Assembly (NCBI GenBank): GCA_963855995.1
Contig: OY979729.1
Span: 8,822,115-8,886,114, forward strand
From: Muricea muricata
Taxonomy: Eukaryota; Cnidaria; Anthozoa; Malacalcyonacea; Plexauridae
Direction: 5' to 3'
Length of the DNA: 64,000 bases
Shown one piece after another: positions 1 to 12,400 of this stretch. The notes beneath the pieces are model-generated. The model had not been told where the DNA came from. It searched no databases and saw only the letters and a list, made by a program, of their open reading frames with translations. Numbering within the stretch: the stretch's first letter is position 1; every line of letters starts with the position of its first letter. A program made the translations under genes and the position numbers.

Positions 1-119
1 TCATTTTATGTTCATTAACTTGTTTGCCAGTACGAAAAATTCCTGCACTGTCGAAGCCCCGCTACGAGGGAAGCACTATGTCTCCGTCTGTGTCTATGAT
101 AGATGTGTTATATATTCAG

Positions 120-3100
120 GTATCCCATCATCCTCCCATATCGTGCTTCCATATCGAGCATACTGATTGGACGTATTGGCAAGATTTCACGGCGACCAGT
201 AAGTTTCGTGGAAACTATCTGCAGATTGTTCCACTCGGCGTGGCGCATCTCACATTCCGCACTTCTGGAAATCATTACACTTGGCGTAAAGTTACCACCA
301 CCGTACGGAATATCATTGTTGGAAAGCTGTGGGTGGACCAGGTATACATTGCATTTGTGCAGTAGGGGATCCAGTCTTAAGCAGGACTTCGGTCGAGTGC
401 CGGGGCGGAGCCGCCTAGCGAGGGCAAGCCCATGCCCTCCCCCATATTTTGTTATTTTTAAAGCTTGGAAATGCTATTTGCAGCATTCTGAGGAAAGTAT
501 CAAGTAATTACGAACCAGACCGTTCATAAGTCATCGGGAATATTTAATCCAAACAAATACAGTGTTTCTACTATTTTAAAGCATGATAATTGTAAAGTAA
601 TAGAACGAATTCTTGAACGGCCCCTGCACCCCCTGTGGAGGTTTACGTGCGTAGTCCGCCCAGTAAATCCCACCACTGCATTTGTAAGCCACGTGACCGT
701 GCATCATCTAATCACTTTTAGTTTGTAAACCAAGTACACACCTAAAAACGCACATCTCGTAACGAGTGTATCAACAAGCTCTCAACATGTTGTCTTCGCA
801 CTGCTTGTCCTAAGCTGTCAATATAGAAATGTTGTCACAGCCTTCTATTGTCAACCTTTGTAGGGGGTCCTGAAGGGGTAAAATGAGCGCTGGAAATTGA
901 GTAATAATTCCATGTTCTCAGTATGGCGAATATAAATCCTCGTCCAAGCCCTAACCCAAACCCTAACCCTAACCAGCGTTTTATTTGTCATGTTTTAACT
1001 TCGTTGGATTGAAGATTTAAAGATTTGATTAGATTTAGGGTTAAATTTAATTTTGCGTACTGAGAGCACGGAATTATTACCCGAAATTGCCTATTTTTTC
1101 CTGGGATAATGAATTCCATGCACAGGGGCTGGGATTATTCTTTGGCCAAAAAAGAAATAATAGAAAAAAGGAATTACGATTTGAGCAAGACAGCCACAGC
1201 GAGTATGGGAATTATTGTGCACTTGGACAGTGGGATTTAGTCAAAATTTGGGCTGGGAAATGGGAATAAGACCCTCTTCCCTCAGGTGTCTGTTGTTATA
1301 CTGTAGTCTGATCATCCCACAAGCTTGTTGCAAGTTGTCAACAGCTTGCTTCAAATTTCTTCCAACAACTTGGAACAAGCAATGGTAAGACTTCTTGCCA
1401 ACTGCTTGTGAACAGACTTGTTACAACTTGTTTGCAGTTCACAACGCGTGCGTTTTTACGCGTGTACAGATCATGATTTCGGAAATGTAAAAAAATTTCG
1501 GCGTGTATCTTGATGCACCATCATGCCATACTGTGTGGAACAATGGTGGAAGTAGGGAAGTACTTATATCCATCAAAGTATAATTTGTGGAAACACCACG
1601 TAAATTTACTATCGCAAAGCATTATTATTTGCACTGATGAAGATCCGAGCTTACTGATCGAAAGCTTTGCGATGATAAATTTACGTGGTGTTTCCACAAT
1701 GTTATACTTTGATTAATAATCACAATGCAAACATACAAAGAATCAAGTACTTATCCACCGTTTAACTAAACGGGCTTAGAACAACCTTTTCCAGCGATGA
1801 AATTAATGAGTCGCCGTAATCTTTTCAGTCAGGCGAAATGGACATCGTCAACCACACAACCAACGATGTTTGTAAGCTAAAGTACAACGCTTATACGTAT
1901 TTTTCACGAGAAACGCCAAGAAAGGTAAAGCAATCATATTGTTTAGTTACAATGTTATCATGATGACTAACGGAAGAAATGAGCGATTCTCATGAGAAGA
2001 ACAATTATGTCCATAGAAAATATAGCCTTGCGAATTTTGCAATTTTTTTAAATGATACAAATATATATAGAATTTACAAACTCCGCCAGGATATATTTTC
2101 TATATTTTACAGCATTTCGCAAACAAACGTTGCAATTTTAAGATGCTCTTTCTAGCTGTCCTGATAGATTTTGTTATTCTTGCTGAGCGTGTTATTTCCA
2201 TTGAATCATAACTAATTTGCAAATTTGCCTGAAATAAAACAGTCTTTGTCGAAGGAATTGCTTGTTTGCCATCTCGCTTGAGTGATGAGTCCATTCTTCA
2301 ATACCCCCAATGTGTTTGGGGGAGGGTTGGAGAGAAACTCGAACAATAGCTCCCCTGTCACATAATTGAATTAGTACTCACTTCCAGAATTCCCCGCATA
2401 AATACCCACCGTATGGTAAATATAAGGTTGTGTAACCCTCTCTAAACAATAAGCTTCCGGGGGGGGGGAGCATTGTCACGAGAGAGTCAACATTCGCTTC
2501 TTTTTCTTAAGGTTACAGGATATGTGGTAGATAAAGCCAAGGTGACGCATTATCTTCTCACGGGAACGTGGGACGCAAAGATTGATTGTGCTGAAGTCGT
2601 GTATTCAACGAAGTCTGAAGGGGGTCAACCAAAACAGGTCGCACTAACGAAATCTCCTGTAACATTGTGGAAGATGAACTCCATCCCGTAAGGTTTAATT
2701 CATGCTAGTAAGAACTCCTCAAACTAACTTATACTCAAAATAATGGCAATTGAAATACCAGGCGGAAAACGTAGTGTGAATATGAATATTAATGCCCAGC
2801 AAGTAATTTTAAATACATACATAGTAAACAATTCAAGTTTATATTAAATTTAATTTGCTAACGTTTAATTCTATTTTGCTCTGATGATGTTGCGATGTAG
2901 CGACGAAACGTTAGCAAATTAAATTTTAATATAAACTTGAGTTGTTTGACATGTATGCATTTAAAAGTATTTGCGGTGCATTAATATTCATATTTAGATT
3001 AACTTGAACTCAATCCTTATGTGGAAAAAGTACAAGTCATGGCTCTGTCGAATGCCATGGGTTTTGTGCGGGTACTCTGGTTTCTTTCTATGGGGAAAGT

Positions 3101-4097
3101 TTACAGGATGGATTAGATTATACAGGTGCACACTGATTGGCTCACGCTGTTATGGCGAGCCTGACCTTGTGGCGAAGTCAATTAGCCATTTCCTAATAAG
3201 GAACCGGCAAGCAACTATGAATTCACCTTAGCAAAAATGATGGCGACATGTCGATTTTACCAGAATGCATTGCGGTTATCAAGTAAGAATACCTGGGAAA
3301 AGATGACAAGAAGCAAAGCTAATGGATTGAAATTTTAACACAAGTGTGAAAATAACCTATTGTCTTCTGTCTGCTCTTCAAAAGGTGTTAATTTGGCTTT
3401 TTAAACGATTTCAGATTACAATGCATTCTGGTAAAATCGACATCCCCATCTTTTTTGCTACGGTGAATTGTTTGGTGGGAAAAGACAAAGTTGGAGGAAA
3501 CATTGGGAGTTAAAGTACAAGCAAGAAAACCTAAAAGAAGCCTCATCACCTCAAAGGAAAAGCGCTAATTGTTTCATGTCTTGTGACTTGTACTCTCTAT
3601 CTCACTGTCCCTCCAATTGCTCCAAACAATCCATGCATGCTTTGCGGTCTTGATTAGGAAATGGCAATACAAAATAGCAATAAAACTAAGATATTAAAAA
3701 AGGTAAAAAATAATAATTTTATTTCTTTTCTAGCGAGGAACGTGAGCCTCAGTACAACTTCTCGGACTTTGCGATGTCTTTGAACGAGCCCGATGACGTG
3801 GTCGCCATATCGGATTCTCGTTTCAGACCTGACCAACGACTCATGGAACTCGGCAAGTGGGATGACGCAAACACGGCCAAAGGGAGACTGGAGGAGAAGC
3901 AGCGCGCGAAACGGCGCGAACGAGAGGCTGAGGCCGAGGTAGCAAAACGCGAGGGCCGCTTGTACGAGGACTTTAAACCGGTTTGGTTCGAGAAAGTGTA
4001 CGACGAGATGTCGGATTTGGAAATCCATGTCTACAAAGGAGGGTATTGGGAGGCCAAGGAGAAACAGGATTGGTCCATGTGTCCAGACATTTTTTAA
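120..4097 (+). CDS. Oxysterol-binding protein-related protein (ORP), 3' exons only
   Basis: Three phase-compatible exons: 120-341, 2512-2687 and 3734-4097 (TAA stop). The first begins right after a TATATTCAG acceptor and opens with VSHHPPIS, the core of the ORP family fingerprint (E-Q-V-S-H-H-P-P). The second encodes a strand segment (GYVVDKAKVTHYLLTGTWDAK). The third holds the C-terminal helix region (DSRFRPDQRLMELGKWDDA, then LEEKQRAKRRERE) and ends GGYWEAKEKQDWSMCPDIF, close to typical ORP C-termini and most like the ORP1/ORP2 group. ORPs bind and move sterols and phosphoinositides between membranes. The N-terminal part of the lipid-binding domain, and any PH or ankyrin domains, lie left of the window. 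Intron phases agree (0, then 2: CC|C restores Pro). The introns carry foldback elements and telomere-like repeats. The subfamily is inferred from the C-terminus only. Confidence 0.9.
942..976. repeat. Interstitial telomere-like repeats (CCCTAA)
   Basis: A short run of CCCTAA units, some degenerate, lies in ORP intron 1. A similar run is at 9747-9797. CCCTAA/TTAGGG is the usual metazoan telomere repeat. A remnant inside a dispersed element is as likely as telomeric origin. Confidence 0.6.
1319..1450. repeat. Dispersed ACTTGTTGCAAG-type repeat, copy 1
   Basis: A stretch dominated by variants of CAACTTGTTGCAAG and CAAGTCTGTTGACAAC, with both orientations intermixed. The same family recurs near 18690, 19258, 21620, 45560, 47385, 56330, 62545, 63395 and 63895. 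It encodes nothing I can see. Confidence 0.65.
1570..1716. mobile_element. Foldback element, TIR GTGGAAACACCACGTAAAT
   Basis: The two arms are near-perfect inverted copies, from ATCAAAGTATAA through GTGGAAACACCACG to the centre. The interior holds GATGAAGATCCGAGC and CGAAAGCTTTGCGATG. Related pieces are at 5221-5345, 5813-5903, 42965-43030 and 55757-55790. It is a noncoding MITE-like element in ORP intron 1. Confidence 0.7.
1753..1786. mobile_element. Fragment of the GGGGCCGGTTGT foldback family
   Basis: It holds CCACCGTTTAACTAAACGGG followed by a degenerate end, matching the inner part of the elements at 32551-32790 and 59558-59794. Only one end is recognisable. Confidence 0.4.
2025..2160. 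mobile_element. Truncated arm of the AATGGACCGA foldback family
   Basis: The segment around CATTTCGCAAACAAACGTTG and AAGATGCTCTT resembles one arm of the full foldback at 36843-37250. Only this arm is recognisable here. Confidence 0.4.
2824..2949. mobile_element. Foldback element with ~35-bp arms
   Basis: Arms of the type AACTCAAGTTTATATTAAAT ... CGTTAGCAAATTAAAT invert around a short centre, with TTTGCTAACGTTT on the left and AAACGTTAGCAAA on the right. It lies in ORP intron 2 and has no coding capacity. Confidence 0.7.
3220..3469. mobile_element. Foldback element, ~250 bp
   Basis: The left arm reads AATTCACCTTAGCAAAAATG then TCGATTTTACCAGAATGCAT. The right arm is its inverse (ATGCATTCTGGTAAAATCGA then TTTTTTGCTACGGTGAATT). 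It lies in ORP intron 2, just before the last exon. Confidence 0.7.
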
Positions 4098-4609
4098 ACG
4101 TCATTTATGCGGAGCTTAAGCTTAAAGAAGACAGATCTTCCACCGCCCGTGCGTCGAATTCTACGCATGGTTACACAACGCCATAATCAGAGGAATTTAG
4201 GTGGATTTAGCCGGCGATGAGCTGTATATTCCGGGGTTTCTAATATGGACGGATTAATGTGAATCAGCCGTGAGCTGCCTAATCTGGGGTTTCTGCTCCC
4301 ATCCAACTGGTGCGTTCTTAAGCCGAGACGATTGAAAAACTGAAGGGTTCGCAAAAATGCGCGTATTCTTGACTTGCAACTATTAAAGATCTATTTACAC
4401 GGTACGATTGTCGTATGCACAGGTTGTAACAAACCTGCAAGTACTGTAAGGCTAAACAATCTCGCCATCTTTACTAAATTTGACACAAACGTGGTTATGT
4501 TTTGGTGCACCTCAAGCGAATACGCAGAGCAATATGTTGGTTATACATGGCATACCAATAAGAAACCTTGAAGTAATTGTGATGCCCGTTGCTAATTTTT
4601 TGGTAACAT

Positions 4610-4890
4610 GCTTTGTTTCTGAAGGTTTGAAGGACAAATGGCACTAGCCATCCGCCATGTTGTTTTAAAGTTAGGTCTATTTTATTGACGTCACGCAAAA
4701 CTTCCTGTCAATTTATATTTAAATTCTGTTAAACATCCAAGATGGCGGATGATTATTGTTATCTTTGTCCTTCAATATTTCGGAAACTAAGCATGATATC
4801 AAAAATTTAACAAAGGATATTACAGTTACTACGTCAAAGGCTCTTTTTGATAAGCCAAAAGTACATTGCCATTTTCCTTTAAAGGCCATT
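4610..4890. mobile_element. Degenerate foldback related to the GATGGCGGA element at 57497-58013
   Basis: Inverted CATCCGCCAT and ATGGCGGATG pieces lie about 110 bp apart, and CATTGCCATTTTCCTTTAAA matches the outer arm of the larger intronic element at 57497-58013. Confidence 0.4.
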
Positions 4891-5220
4891 TTCCACAGAA
4901 ATAGACAATGAAAAATTCCGTTTCGAGTGCAAAGTTCCACCACTGGTGAAAAACAGGCTTAATTCACAATGTGTTAGTTGCAAGTCGAGAAAGTGTAGGT
5001 GTTCAACCATTAAACAATTTAGCAGCTTTTCACGTGCCGCTCGTTTTATAGACTGAAATGAATGTGAGCAGTAAAGCACTGGTCAATCGTGTTTTTATCA
5101 ACGTTGGACAGGTTGATAATCTTTTGCTGTGTAAGCTAAGAATGTCTCTTGACAGCTGATCAAAGAACAACAAATTGTCTTTGTACATTAGCATGGTGAA
5201 AATCAATATCGGTTGAATTT

Positions 5221-5903
5221 TGTGGAAGCACCACGTAATCTTTTTTTTGCAAAGCTTTCGATCCGCAAGATTGCCGGATCTTCATCATCATTGTATTATT
5301 TAACACGATGAAGATCCGAGCTTACGGATTGAAAGCTTTGCAAAGATAAACAGATATAAGAATTGTCTTGTACACAGTATTGAGAGGAATGATTCATGTC
5401 GTAATTTTTTAATATGGTGAATATTCATTTCGAAATAAAACGGGAATTCCATCTCTTCAAACCGTTTTCCAAACCGATCACGACTTGCGTGGTTTTGGAC
5501 AGTAAAATTACATAAAGTACACTGAGATCCACGACCACTTACAAGAATGTTTGAGCAGTATTGCAGGCTCACATTTTGCAAACTGGCGGGATTTTTTTTC
5601 AAAGAGAAAATACAAGACTACAACAACGGTTCAACAACGGTGTATATTTTTTTTTTGGAATAATCCAAGTTAGAACTACGTTTAACTGTTTGCCAAGTAT
5701 GTCGCAGCGACGCAGCGTTTGTTTATGTGTTGGGTCCTACTTCGTCTTCGTGAGATGTTCCTGTTAAAAATATGTTCTGGTTTTAACTTTCTTGTACGTT
5801 TGCATGGTGAATACAATATACTTGTTAAATTAAGCTTACGGATCGAAAGCTCTGCAATAATACATTTACGTGGTGTTTCCACAAAGCTTAACAAGTATAT
5901 TTT
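5221..5903. mobile_element. Two pieces of the GTGGAAACACCACG foldback family
   Basis: At 5221-5345 there is a GTGGAAGCACCACG end, then GCAAAGCTTTCGATCCG and the inverted GATGAAGATCCGAGCTTACG. At 5836-5880 a second piece ends in TTTACGTGGTGTTTCCAC and is itself flanked by inverted TATACTTGTTAA arms (5813-5903). Either one element was split by an insertion, or there are two adjacent copies. Confidence 0.5.
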
Positions 5904-6462
5904 GGTTTTGCCAAAAGACAAAGCTGCTGCGATATCTCTTGAAGGATTTTATCTTTATGGAATGGAGAAAACTTTCGTAGCAAACGTGGGAGATGAACGT
6001 CCAGGTAAAAGATGCTTTTTACTATAGCTTTGCTGAAATATTGTGTTCCCGACTAGCTTTTCAAGTTTACGATTCAAGACCAAAAAAATTGAGGTGATTT
6101 TGCGATGTTAAACGTGTTAGCGTGAAATGCAAAAGACGCAAGTAAAATAAAGCATTTTGCTCGTGATAAATAAAAAGACGGCAAGATCGTCGAACAAGAT
6201 ACGTTTTATAGTTCAACGCAAGTAGCAATAGATTGTGTTTGCAAGTGGAAAAAGAACCCAGACATTTGGAGGCTTTGCCAATTCCGTGGTATGTATACCT
6301 GTAAGTAGACAGGAAGTAACCCAGAAAAAAGGGGCGTGAAATAGGATGGGCAACCTGGGAATAAATTAGTTGCAATATCGATGGTATTTTATTTTACTGC
6401 ACACTGTAAATTGCTGACGTTAATCACCGATTTAATCCTAAAACCAGACGTGATATTAAAAT

Positions 6463-9400
6463 ATGGACGATGGCGAATTGTTTTTCGAAACACCACTTTT
6501 GCGCAGTACATGTTTGTCTAACAGATTTGGATACAACGTTCATCTCAAAATGGAAAATGTACAACCGTCTGGATCGTACAAGATTCGCGGTATAAGCAAT
6601 AGGTGTAAAAAGGTGCGAAGTTTTGTAAATAATTTAAGGAATGGTAGGACTTAGCTGTAAATATGCTACTGATTAAATTGTGTAATACGAAAGAGTGCTG
6701 AATGTTATATAGGCAGAGAAAAATGTATAATATATATATATAACAGAAACAAGCTAACAGAGAACATATAAATCCTGTGGGAAAACGCACGTGTTTTTTA
6801 CACATTAAAATCTTCACTAGTGAAAATATGGAAAATACGAGTGTTTGCACCCCCCCCCCCGAAATTCGCGTGAGTAACACTACCACCTAGCTAGGCCGAG
6901 TTATGCAGCCTGGCTCTGCTGCTGATTTATATATTCCCAATCCCTGAACCAACTGAGCAAGAAGTATGAGTGGTATGAAATAGTACACTATATTATTCTA
7001 TTATAAGAACCAATGAATGTTTGATTAATCTTAAAATTCACTTTCTACTGTATTGATTTGTATATAGGCTGCAGAAAGTGGGTATACCCATATTGTCTCA
7101 TCTTCAGGTAACATTCTTTGAACAAAAACTGAATCATTATCATAGCAGGAGTAATCACCAGTACCATTGTTATCTTTTCCTGTTAGGATAAGTTGATTTT
7201 ATCTGCTAAAATATGGATCCTATCCCATCACGACTGTGTATTGTATTTACTTCATACCAACCAATAATGTTGTCTTAAGTTTGGCAATTGTTGCCCTTAT
7301 GCATGCATACTTAAGTCCAACATTCAGTTGTTGGTTGCTTTTACCAAAAAGATACGTTGTGATGAGGTAGTTACCAATTTTCACATGAAATTAAAACCTG
7401 GCAATAACACCAATAATAAGTTCTACTGTTTTGTAAATGAGCCTCCACACCACATAATGTTCAGTTTGGTGTGAGTGGATTTGTGTTCTGAAAAAGTGGA
7501 TTGCAGTGGTAGATCTTTCCATTAGCTGTCATCTTGTGTTGGAACCTGTGTCTATGACATGCCAAGTCTCAGTAAACAATGCCAGTTATCCTGTAAATTT
7601 CAGGAGGAAATGCTGGCTTGGCTGCAGCCTATGTTGGAAGGCAACTCAAGATGCCGGTAACTGTCTTTGTGCCGGAAACTACACCTGAATTAATGATGAA
7701 TAAAATCAGAGCAGAGAAGGCAAATATCATTGTGAAAGGAAAGGTAATAGATTGTATATTTATACTTTTTCTATGTGCATAATGTTCTTTAAAATTTTAA
7801 AACAATGCAATGTAACCTTTTCAGGTTTGGGATGAAGCAAACTTCTATGCAATAAGTTTTGCAAGAAAACCTGGTAATCATCCAATAATTTTGCCATTAA
7901 GCTAGAAAACATGAAATTTGAAATAATCGTCATTTTGTTCATTATGGTTTTCTGTCAGGGCAGTAAAATCTGGCATTGCAAATTCTCACAGTTTTTGTCC
8001 ATTTATGAACTTGCAGTTATTTTGTAATTGATTCTAGGACATTTTCTGGTTCATCCGTTCGACCACGAGGATATATGGTATGTAAAGTAATGAGGTCTAT
8101 ATAGTTTTGTAACAGGGGCTGGGGCGTATGCCTACACTGGCTGGCTTTTAAAACCATGATTAGTGGTTTTTGAATAAATCATCGTGATAACTGCATGTGT
8201 GAATTATTTTTCCAAAATGACTGACACATTGACGTGTTTAGAAAAAAATGTAACACAGTGGCTTAATAAGGCATTAAATGTTGGAAGTTTTACTTGTAAT
8301 TTCTTCTCCACGCAAATATACGGTTTTTGAATTAATTAACTGTGTGAGGTAATAGACCAATGAAATTGCAGTAGAGAGCAGTCGATGCCAGGCCCTTTTC
8401 CCTCCCTGTATTTTTGAAAAGGCTCTGGGAACGAGGTTGAATTTTACTCTCTTCTTCGTCAGGCAAAAATAAGTTTCACCCCCCCCCCAAAGCTTATGGA
8501 GCAATTGCAGAATACCCGTCCATTTTTGAAGATGTTTATTTTAAAATTGATGGATGCTGGATAGGTGTGAAAAAATCCATAGTAATCATATACTATACCT
8601 CAATGCCACATCTTGACAATACCCCTAATATACAACACCTTACACAGATACACACCACACAGCCTTTGAACCATGTAACAGTAAAACCTAAACACAGATG
8701 ATGTAATCTATAAAGTAGGCATATTTCTAAGCGGATACGCAGTGCTTATTAGTTCGAAAACGAAGCATAAGATAGCAAGTCAGCAAGATACATGACGTAA
8801 TCTGTAAAGTAGGCATATTTTTAATTGGATACGCGGATACGTGGATACGCAGTGGTTATTAGTTCGAAGAATGAAGCATAAGATAGCAAGTCAGCAAGAT
8901 ACATGACGTAATCTGTAAAGTAGGTATATTCTTAAGTGGATACGCGGGTACGTGGATACGCAGTGGTTATTAGTTCGAAGAACGAAGTATAAGATAGCCA
9001 GTCAGTAAGATACATGACGTAATCTATAAAGTAGGTATATTCAAGTATTCGCGAGAAATATTCAAGTATTTTGACAGGGATTCTTGGAATTCCTCAGGTG
9101 TGAAAGAAGTGTTCTTAGAATTTGGTGGCGGTGCTAACCAAGCGTAGACGTAGAATCTTGCCTGCCTGCTCTGTTCTGGTGGATATAACCAATTCACTCT
9201 ACAGACTTGCAAAATATCATCAAAAATCATCCCAGTTTTTCCACATTTGTCGTCGTGTATCAAAACTTGTGTCTGGATCTCACTTTCAGTCTGCCTGTTA
9301 TCCAGAACAAGCGAGAACGACTGGGGGGAAAATTCTGGGCACATTTGGGGTGTTTTACCGGTGAAACACGTTAGCATTTCTTTTTCTAAACCTTGGCAAG

Positions 9401-12400
9401 TTGCACAGTTCGTATTCTTAAAGTGTACATTGCCATAGGAAACCAAGGCTATATCGCCATTGTTACACGAGGGGTCTTTTTCTCCGATAGGACAATAATC
9501 AATGACCTCTGTAAAGCAGCGTCGTATTGTGGTAAAGGCAGATTAAGTTTTTGATTGAAAGGGGCTTCAAACTATCTCTGGCATTAAAGGAATGAACAAA
9601 TATTGCAAAAACATTATATTTTCAGAAAAATCATGGAAATTATTAAAAAAATATCTTTATGACAGGTCACGGCTATTTCAGAACCGCTAGAGCACCTAGT
9701 TACCAGGACATGTCCGTGAATTTTCTTAAAGTGATAAAATGACCCCTACCCAAATCCTAACCCAAATCCTAACCCTAAAGGCCAACCCTAACCCTAGAAG
9801 TCGCGAAAAATAGGTTGATAAAAAAATGTCAACGCAGGATTTAAACCAGCAACATAAACCTGAATCAACACCCACAAGTCTTAGTTCCTGCGCTATTCGA
9901 GCAATCGCTGGTCCATTGAAAAACAAAACATGATATATTAATGCACATAATAAGTGCTAGGTGTATTGACGGGTGTGAAAAAGCCCTAACGTTTATGACT
10001 ATGTGCATTCCGCTTTTTATTTAATTAAGATGATAATTTTGAAATGCACAATCATATATACTTTTTTAAAGATTAACCTATATGTAATTATGACTGAAAT
10101 AATTATTGGTCATTATTCGCCTCCGTGATTAGTGTAGGAAATTACACTCGCGGTCTGAGAAGTGTCATGCAAAAATTGGCAAAATGTTTATAATCGTAGC
10201 CTGTAAAAATTCGGGTAAACGTCGTTTTCCAATTCGACATGCAGTCATCTTGGTTATACAGTATTGTAGTCAGTTCTTGCTCATTCAAGACTTTATTTGG
10301 TCGCATGTTACACGCTGCAATTTTTCTTGCAACTTGCCCATAATATGAATGTAATTCGGACTTATGTAGGCTGATTTTATTTGTGATGTAGTGCTAAAAA
10401 AATTAAGTAAGTAAATTGAGTAAAAGCTAAAAAATGTAACAGGAAATATGCCCCACGCGAATATCTGCACCCCCGGCTATATTTCCTAGAATATCCCCCC
10501 CCGGGCAAAATTTGCACCCAATATGCACCTCCCGTTGGGAACCCTAACCCATATTTCCTTGGAAGTATCCCCAGAGGGGCCAAATTTCCCAGGAAATATG
10601 GCGGGGGGACATTTTAATGGGGGCATTTTTCCTGGGACACCGGTTCATACTCTGCTATATAGTTGTTAACCCCATAAAAAATCGTATTTAAGACTCGACT
10701 CAAAACAAATTCTAACAATATTTTGGTTAGCACTTAACAACATAGGGTGAAGTTACCACGTTCTTATTGCGCCTATCTAAATACATTCACTGATTCGTTC
10801 ATATGATAATAGTATAAACGCATTAGATGCAAGCAAGCAGAGCGTGGTTGCCTCACTCTATTGTTACTGAGTGCTCATGCACCGAAAATGTTCGGCGGAG
10901 GATCACAAGTTGCTTTCGACTGCTGTTTAGACGGTATCAGTAGAAGTCAGCATAGCATTGCAAGTTGCAAGTAAAGTTGTCGCGTGTACCAGCGCCAAAC
11001 TGCCTGCAAAATTTATAGTTTTGTGTCTTGGTGGATGTTCGTTGAGATGTTTCTTCTCGTAGTTACAGGCGTTCGTGAACTACTATCGTACTTCTGATAA
11101 CCTTGTCTGTACAAATTGAACGTTTTTGCGTTTACGACAAACGCCACTGCAACAAATGCGCCTTGTAACGAGGTGAAAATGACGAAGAAATACCAAAATA
11201 CTGTTGTGGATGTAACGACGAGAGCAAGAAGGCCAAACAACCATGTAAATCCCATCAGAGTGGAAAGCTTGACGTATATTGACAGGTTCGACCGTCTGTT
11301 GCCACTCGCTTGCTTCGCTGCTGTGTTTTGACTGTGTTTTCGAAGGTATACAGCAGTAACGACGAAAGCAATGATGTTAAACAACAACATAACTGCGATT
11401 GGAATGGTTACAAAGTAGGTATAAGCATTGTTCTCGGTTAGCCAGCAGATTTCCGATTCTCCATAGCCGAGTTTTACAACGTCTTGGTCGTCTAACACAA
11501 CACAAATCGCAACAAAAACTCCAGGCAGAATCCACACCGATGCAAGATACATACAAAACAGTTTTCTTTCATGTCCTTCTGACATTTTTGGGGCAGGTAA
11601 GCTTCTGGCAAAGACTTTACACGTGTGAAACGCGATGACACTCATGCTGACAAACGATGCCATTAGAAAATAATGTTCCAAAACAGCCATTGCTTTGCAT
11701 GATGGTTTGTCCGATCGAACTTCGCTGAAACTGGGTGGCAGCCAGAATATGTGAAAAAGTAACAAACTCGCAGCAAAATTCATCAGGTTCTTTCCAGGAA
11801 GTGTCCGAAGTTGAGAGAAAAGAATGTAGGTCACCAGTAGAAATATGAGGAACAATATTGAAAGTAGAAAGAAAATGAATGTTATATATCCCAGGGCTTC
11901 GTTCTCACGAATAGTTCGACGAGCTTTAGTTATGACACGATGCACTGTGGATGTTTGGCAGACTGTGACAGATGTATTAGCTAAGATTTCGTACTCTCCG
12001 TAGTGATAAAAACTTGACGTTTCGCTTACATAAATACTCAAGTTAGCGAATACCATATATTGGTCTCTCTCGTAAAGAACTATAGACCCGTTACATTTAG
12101 CCAGAACGTGACTTTGACACACGGTTGTGTTACTTCGTTTGGTTTCAAGTTGCTCGATGCTTTCCCGGTAGTATTCAAAGCGTTCGTAAGTTTTGTTTAT
12201 GGTTGGGATAAATATTCGTCCTTGCTCGAGTAGTGTATATTCCTCGGGCGTATATGTCGTTTTATCCACACATGCCAGCGGACGCGACGTGGTTTTGACA
12301 ACACTATACATCAAGCCTCTCATTTCCAGGCTGAAAACTTTTGAAAAGTAAATATAGTTGAAAATTTTTGTCTCAGAAGTCGGGATGTCACCGTTTAGAT

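Larger units (their letters stand above)
4098..6462. other. Intergenic interval, ORP to SDS
   Basis: I recognise no gene. It contains foldback remnants (4610-4890, 5221-5345, 5813-5903). A short frame with a cysteine cluster (CVSCKSRKCRC, near 4970-5010) could be a decayed exon or element piece, but I cannot assign it. The last few hundred bases should include the SDS promoter; I see no clear TATA box. Confidence 0.4.

Noticed and set aside
24..119. Upstream extension of the first ORP exon
   Set aside because: The frame is open, but the acceptor at 118-119 immediately precedes the conserved VSHHPP block and the upstream residues do not resemble the family.
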